A stretch of DNA of 64,000 bases, from assembly GCA_964636705.1 (NCBI GenBank), contig CAZWUJ010000001.1, positions 62,001-126,000 on the forward strand, written 5' to 3'. A model generated the notes under the pieces. It ran no database searches and had not been told where the DNA came from. It saw only the letters and a program-made list of their open reading frames with translations. Source of the DNA: VXRJ01 sp964636705 (lineage in GTDB: Bacteria > Acidobacteriota > Vicinamibacteria > Vicinamibacterales > UBA8438). Below are positions 60,847 through 64,000 of the stretch, one piece after another (position 1 is the stretch's first letter; every line of letters starts with the position of its first letter). Both the position numbers and the translations under genes were made by a program.

Positions 60847-61464
60847 ATGGACAGCGGACCGAGCAGGCGCGCGGTGTTGCGGCAACTCGCGCTGGCCGTG
60901 ACAGCGGCCGGCGCCGGCGCGTTCAACGTCGAGGCCGCTCGCGTCGTGCATGCCCTGGCCGGCGAAGCACGCGCGCAGCCCGGTGGGTACGCGCCACAGG
61001 CGCTGGACAGCCATCAGTACCGGACGGTGGCGCGCCTGGCCGAGCTGATTGTGCCGGCGGACGCAGGCGGTGGGAGCGGCGCCGATGCCGGCGCGCCGGA
61101 GTTCATCGACCTTCTCTGCGGCCAGAACGATCGACTGCTAGGGATTTACACCGACGGACTGGCCTGGGTCGACGAACGCATGCGAAACGACCACGGCACG
61201 GCATTCGTCGAAGCGGATGGCACACAGCAGACCGGATTGCTGGAGCGGCTGGTGGCGGCCGAACGGGGCGACACGCCACGCGACTGGCGTGACGGCGTGC
61301 GTTTCTTGGACTGGATTCGCCGGATGACGGTCGACGCGTACTACACATCGCCGATCGGTATCGCTGATGTCGGGTACAGCGGCAATCGGGTGCTCGGCGC
61401 GTATGCAACGCCCGCCGAGGCGATAACGTTCGTCACTCGCCGAGCGGACGAACTCGGCCTCTGA
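60847..61464 (+). CDS. Gluconate 2-dehydrogenase subunit 3 family protein
   Basis: A 205-residue protein with a twin-arginine signal (GPSRRAVLRQLALAVTAAGAG). The mature part (YRTVARLAELIVPADAGG, FIDLLCG, DWRDGVRFLDWIRRMTVDAYYTSPIG) matches the small Tat-borne subunit of gluconate and glucoside dehydrogenases. It carries the flavoprotein out of the cell. The electron acceptor cytochrome c subunit is not in the window. Confidence 0.9.
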   Translation: MDSGPSRRAVLRQLALAVTAAGAGAFNVEAARVVHALAGEARAQPGGYAPQALDSHQYRTVARLAELIVPADAGGGSGADAGAPEFIDLLCGQNDRLLGIYTDGLAWVDERMRNDHGTAFVEADGTQQTGLLERLVAAERGDTPRDWRDGVRFLDWIRRMTVDAYYTSPIGIADVGYSGNRVLGAYATPAEAITFVTRRADELGL

Positions 61465-61540
61465 CCGCGACCGTCTGCTAGACTGGAAGGTCCCTTGGGC
61501 GCCGCGCGCGCTCGCCCCTTTCCGGTTTCGAAGGAGGCAT

Positions 61541-61798
61541 ATGGCAAACCGAGGTCGTCCTACCCAGACAAAGCGCCAGCGAGAACGCACCCGGCAAGAA
61601 AAGGCGAGGATCAAGGCCGAGCGGCGCGCCGAGGCAAAACTCAGGCGGCAGGACGCGCCGCCGCGCCCCACGGACCACGATCCTGACCTTGAGGGTATGG
61701 TCGCTGGTCCTCAGGAGATGCCGGACTGGCAGCGCGAGTTCTTCGAAGAGGAGCGCGCAGCAGCAGAGGCCGCGGAGAAGGAAGCTAGCACAAAGTAG
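61541..61798 (+). CDS. Small charged protein, conserved hypothetical
   Basis: An 85-residue protein with a strongly basic half (NRGRPTQTKRQRERTRQEKARIKAERR) and an acidic half (DWQREFFEEERAAAEAAEKEAS). It is probably helical and may bind nucleic acid or ribosomes. GAAGGAGG lies upstream. I recall similar small proteins in Acidobacteria, but there is no known function. Confidence 0.75.
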   Translation: MANRGRPTQTKRQRERTRQEKARIKAERRAEAKLRRQDAPPRPTDHDPDLEGMVAGPQEMPDWQREFFEEERAAAEAAEKEASTK

Positions 61799-61862
61799 CA
61801 CGGCGGCATGTCACCGCGTGCCTCGTGCCGTACGATTGTGGCGTCTCCGCGATCGCAGAACT

Positions 61863-61898
61863 GAGAACGGGACGGTGCAGAACGCCCGCCCCGTTCTC
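61863..61898. terminator. Convergent hairpin, candidate bidirectional terminator
   Basis: GAGAACGGG (61863-61871) and CCCGTTCTC (61890-61898) form a perfect 9-bp stem with an 18-nt loop between convergent genes. No T tract follows, so termination would not be the classical intrinsic type. Confidence 0.4.
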
Positions 61899-61910
61899 CC
61901 GTGCCGACTC

Positions 61911-62004
61911 CTGGCTCGACCATCGTCGCCTGCGGCTCCGTTTGGCCGCCCAACCAGGCCTATCTAGGAGCCTGCGCCGGTCCACGGCGCAGACTCCTAG
62001 CTAG
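61911..62004. repeat. CTAG-bounded repeat, modules 1 and 2 (copy C)
   Basis: Module 1 (61911-61967) begins CTGG and ends CTAG. Module 2 (61964-62000) is a hairpin: CTAGGAG and CTCCTAG (7 bp), one mismatch, CTGCGCCG and CGGCGCAG (8 bp), loop GTCCA. The fifth arm position differs from copy A on both sides, so pairing is preserved. CTAGCTAG at 61997-62004 supplies the hsp20 stop. Confidence 0.8.
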
Positions 62005-62471
62005 GCGGCGTCGACCGTGGCGCCGTCGGTGTTCGCGCCGGCGCCGTTGATCGCAATCCGCCGAGGCTTCGCCGCCTCCGCCAGCGGCAGCGTCAAGGTG
62101 AGCATCCCGTGCGTGAAGCCCGCACTCACCTTCTCCGCATCGACGTTTGACGGCAGCGTGAACGACCGCTCGAAGCGGCCGTAGTGCAACTCCGACGTGT
62201 GACGGCCGTCACCCGCAGTACGTGTCCGCTGGCCCGAGATCGACAGGGCGTTGCCGTGAAGGTCGATCTGCACGTCGCCGGGATCGATCCCCGGCAGTGC
62301 CATCCGCAGCGTCCAACCGTCCTTGCCGGAGTTGATCTCGGTCGCCGGGACCCACGCCGATCGCTCCGGACCAGCTTCGTCGTCACCAACGTAGCGCCCG
62401 AAGACACGGTCCATCTCCCGGTGCAGCGTGTTCAGTTCCGCGAACGGATTCCAACGAGTCATGGTCAGCAT
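62001..62471 (-). CDS. Hsp20/alpha-crystallin small heat-shock protein
   Basis: A 156-residue chaperone holding unfolded proteins. It opens MLTMTRWNPFAELNTLHREMDRVF, the common bacterial Hsp20 start, and has the alpha-crystallin core (residues 35-125) with MALPGIDPGDVQIDLHGNAL and the GMLTLTLPLAE strand bearing the A-crystallin G-x-L motif. A very strong GAGGAGGAGAG ribosome site is upstream. Its stop TAG comes from repeat copy C. Confidence 0.93.
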   Translation of the reverse strand: MLTMTRWNPFAELNTLHREMDRVFGRYVGDDEAGPERSAWVPATEINSGKDGWTLRMALPGIDPGDVQIDLHGNALSISGQRTRTAGDGRHTSELHYGRFERSFTLPSNVDAEKVSAGFTHGMLTLTLPLAEAAKPRRIAINGAGANTDGATVDAA

Positions 62472-62486
62472 CTTCTCTCCTCCTCA

Positions 62487-62510
62487 GCCGGGCCCACCCC
62501 GGCGTTTTTT
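62487..62510 (+). terminator. Hairpin with T tract in the hsp20 5' leader, plus-strand orientation
   Basis: GCCGGG (62487-62492), loop CCCAC, CCCGGC (62498-62503), then G and six T (62505-62510). On the plus strand it looks like an intrinsic terminator, but no plus-strand gene ends here. On the minus strand it is a leader hairpin ending 4 nt before the hsp20 ribosome site. Confidence 0.4.
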
Positions 62511-62524
62511 CCCATGTCGAGATG

Positions 62525-62553
62525 ATGATCGCACAATATATTCGCATTGTCAA
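62525..62553 (-). promoter_or_regulatory. Promoter of hsp20
   Basis: Minus strand: TTGACA (62548-62553), 17 nt, GATCAT (62525-62530). The -35 is perfect. An ACAAT/ATTGT inverted repeat (62533-62537, 62546-62550) overlaps it and could bind a heat-shock regulator. The area around it is unusually AT-rich. Confidence 0.5.
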
Positions 62554-62651
62554 GGCATAAAATCTTAGTGTATATTGCTCATATTATGGTCGCAAGAGTC
62601 CGCACGACTCCTGACGGTGTCTTGTGAAGGGGTCTGCCGGAGAAACCCGAC

Positions 62652-63620
62652 CTACCAGGGCATCGTGCGGTTGGTGTGCCGTCTTCCCAGATCAGCGGCT
62701 TCCGCACCGGGATTAGCGCCGATCATCACTCCCTCGTCGAGCATCTCGGTGATATTGTCGGCGTTGACCGCGTTGAGAAACGCGGCGCCTGCCCGCCTCG
62801 TCGCCTCGAAGACGCGGGCCCGCGCATCAACCAGCACCTGTGGCAACGCGCCGCCGCCGCGGGACACGTTGTAGGACATCGACATGTCGCCCGGACCCCA
62901 TTCCGCGAAGCCGACACCGGGCACACTCACGCTACGCTCGGCATTCTCGAGGGCATGGCGATCCTCAATCTTCAGGCCGATCAGGATCTCGCCGTCCGGG
63001 TTGAGGGGCCAGGGATCGGCGAGGCGTTGGTATTCGGCCCCGGAGACGCCCCAGATGCGGGCAGCGAATCCCTGGCCGCCACTGCCGCGCAACCCCTCGC
63101 CAATGCCAGCCGCCTCGGGCGCGTGGGGATAACGGGCCGACTGAACCAGAATGCGGACGACCTCCGGCGTACGGGCATGCGCCAGCAGCACGCCATGAAC
63201 ACCCGATCCGAGGACCTGCTCGACCATCCAGTAGTTGCCCCACATCACCTGCTCGTTGATGCCGCCAAGCGGCAGGACGGCCACGACGGCCGGCGTCCGG
63301 TGACCACTCTTCGCAGGGCCACCATCGACGAGCCCCTGCATGAAGGCCCGAAGGTTGTCCATATTGAAGGGGCTGTGCTCCATGTTGTAGGTGATGTAGT
63401 CAGCCCAGGTCTGGGCCAGGGCCTTGCCCTCCTCGTAGCCTCCTCCGTTCACCTGTGTGTAGTAGACGGGCTGATCCTGTTCGAACAGCTCGATCACTTT
63501 GTTGATCCGTTTGGGGACGTAGGTGTCACCAGACTGGGCAGCGTGTAGGCCAACCAGCGCGACGCTGGCAACGATGACGACGGCGATGAGCCTCAGGCCG
63601 AACCGGGTCTGGTTGCACAT
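62652..63620 (-). CDS. Exported HpcH/HpaI aldolase-like protein
   Basis: A 322-residue protein of the HpcH/HpaI family (TIM-barrel aldolase for 4-hydroxy-2-oxoacids). The metal-site Glu lies in IGLKIEDRHALENAE, with FAEWGPGDMSMSYN and ARTPEVVRILVQSARY at the catalytic positions. It starts MCNQTRFGLRLIAVVIVASVALVGL, a signal peptide, so it is exported, which is unusual for this family. ATG 63620 is preceded by GGGGGGAAA. It diverges from the sigma gene. Confidence 0.84.
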   Translation of the reverse strand: MCNQTRFGLRLIAVVIVASVALVGLHAAQSGDTYVPKRINKVIELFEQDQPVYYTQVNGGGYEEGKALAQTWADYITYNMEHSPFNMDNLRAFMQGLVDGGPAKSGHRTPAVVAVLPLGGINEQVMWGNYWMVEQVLGSGVHGVLLAHARTPEVVRILVQSARYPHAPEAAGIGEGLRGSGGQGFAARIWGVSGAEYQRLADPWPLNPDGEILIGLKIEDRHALENAERSVSVPGVGFAEWGPGDMSMSYNVSRGGGALPQVLVDARARVFEATRRAGAAFLNAVNADNITEMLDEGVMIGANPGAEAADLGRRHTNRTMPW

Positions 63621-63691
63621 GGTCCGTTTCCCCCCGGCCGCATCATAGCGCATCGGTCCCGCCTCACCGATAGTAGAATCGCACGGTTTCG

Positions 63692-64000
63692 ATGGCTTCA
63701 CGGAGCGGCACGGCGACCGATCGAGACCGTGAGGTCGCCCTTCGGACGGGAAGCAGCAACGACGCAGGACTCGATGAACTGGTGCCGCTCGTTTACGACG
63801 AGTTGCGCCGGTTGGCGCGCGGCTACCTGCGCCAGGAGCGGCGCGCCGTCACGCTGCAACCGACTGCGCTGGTGAACGAGGCGTACCTCAGGCTCCTGAA
63901 GGACGAAAAACAGGCGTGGCGATCCCGCACGCAGGTCGTCGGCATCGCGGCGCGCGCCATGCGCCAGATCCTGATCGAATCCGCGCGGGTGCGCTCGGCG
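63692..64000 (+). CDS. ECF-like RNA polymerase sigma factor, N-terminal part (cut by window edge)
   Basis: 103 codons to the window edge. LDELVPLVYDELRRLARGYLRQERRAVTLQPTALVNEAYLRLL is the region-2 signature of the ECF-like family of sigma factors abundant in Acidobacteria and Planctomycetes, where a Ser/Thr kinase gene often follows. The C-terminal region 4 lies outside the window. TAGAAT (63674-63679) lies 12 nt before the ATG. Confidence 0.9.
   Translation, partial: MASRSGTATDRDREVALRTGSSNDAGLDELVPLVYDELRRLARGYLRQERRAVTLQPTALVNEAYLRLLKDEKQAWRSRTQVVGIAARAMRQILIESARVRSA

Noticed and set aside
1..64000. tRNA or rRNA genes
   Set aside because: No cloverleaf-like CCA ends or rRNA signature found by eye.

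Overview
This is a GC-rich bacterial chromosome segment with tightly packed genes. It has no rRNA, tRNA, phage, transposase or CRISPR that I could see. The gene content fits an Acidobacteriota genome, perhaps Vicinamibacteria: DUF2911, DUF3604, M28 and M49 peptidases, a dipeptidyl-peptidase IV, a GMC dehydrogenase with its subunit 3, BshA, and an acidobacterial-type ECF sigma factor cut by the right edge. That placement is inferred from gene content and was not tested by phylogeny.

Layout. 1-0.8 kb: 5' end of pyruvate kinase (pyk) diverging from thioredoxin. 0.8-6.7 kb: exported catabolic and hypothetical proteins (DinB, Tat amidase, DUF2911, M28 peptidase, an EF-hand protein). 6.7-11.6 kb: an aminotransferase, E2 and E1 cluster for a 2-oxoacid dehydrogenase, without E3. 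11.6-18.8 kb: phosphotriesterase-like and DUF3604 proteins, an amidohydrolase, a hemerythrin, and a BNR-repeat protein coupled to a MoaD-like protein. 18.9-21.5 kb: modABC molybdate transport with a divergent HTH-TOBE regulator. 22.1-29.1 kb: a histidine operon, hisIGDBHFA plus an acyltransferase, preceded by a strong promoter, a previously untracked 29-residue His-rich leader peptide and a 9-bp terminator hairpin with seven T. 30-36.2 kb: sigma/anti-sigma pair, secreted PIG-L protein, BshA. 36.3-40.8 kb: two exported dipeptidyl-peptidases. 40.9-47.1 kb: a PaoABC-like Tat-exported molybdenum hydroxylase with a di-heme cytochrome b. 47.3-54.7 kb: TetR plus a complete RND efflux pump whose adaptor carries an unusual C-terminal fusion. 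54.7-64 kb: TlpA-like protein, YfcC carrier, reductase, RRM protein, GMC dehydrogenase with its Tat subunit, Hsp20, HpcH/HpaI-like protein, ECF sigma.

How the parts connect. Molybdate import (modABC) and its probable sensor would supply the molybdenum hydroxylase 20 kb away. The histidine operon appears to sense charged tRNA-His by classical attenuation. Several operons use 4-nt start/stop overlaps, which suggests translational coupling.

The most unusual signals are non-coding. (1) A family of short modular hairpin repeats bounded by CTAG, present four times. In all four copies a boundary CTAG supplies the TAG stop codon of an adjacent gene. (2) The histidine attenuator. (3) A recurring layout with a -10 box only 6-10 nt before the start codon (pyk, hisL, modA, the sigma factor, the PIG-L gene, the GMC gene), which points to leaderless mRNAs.
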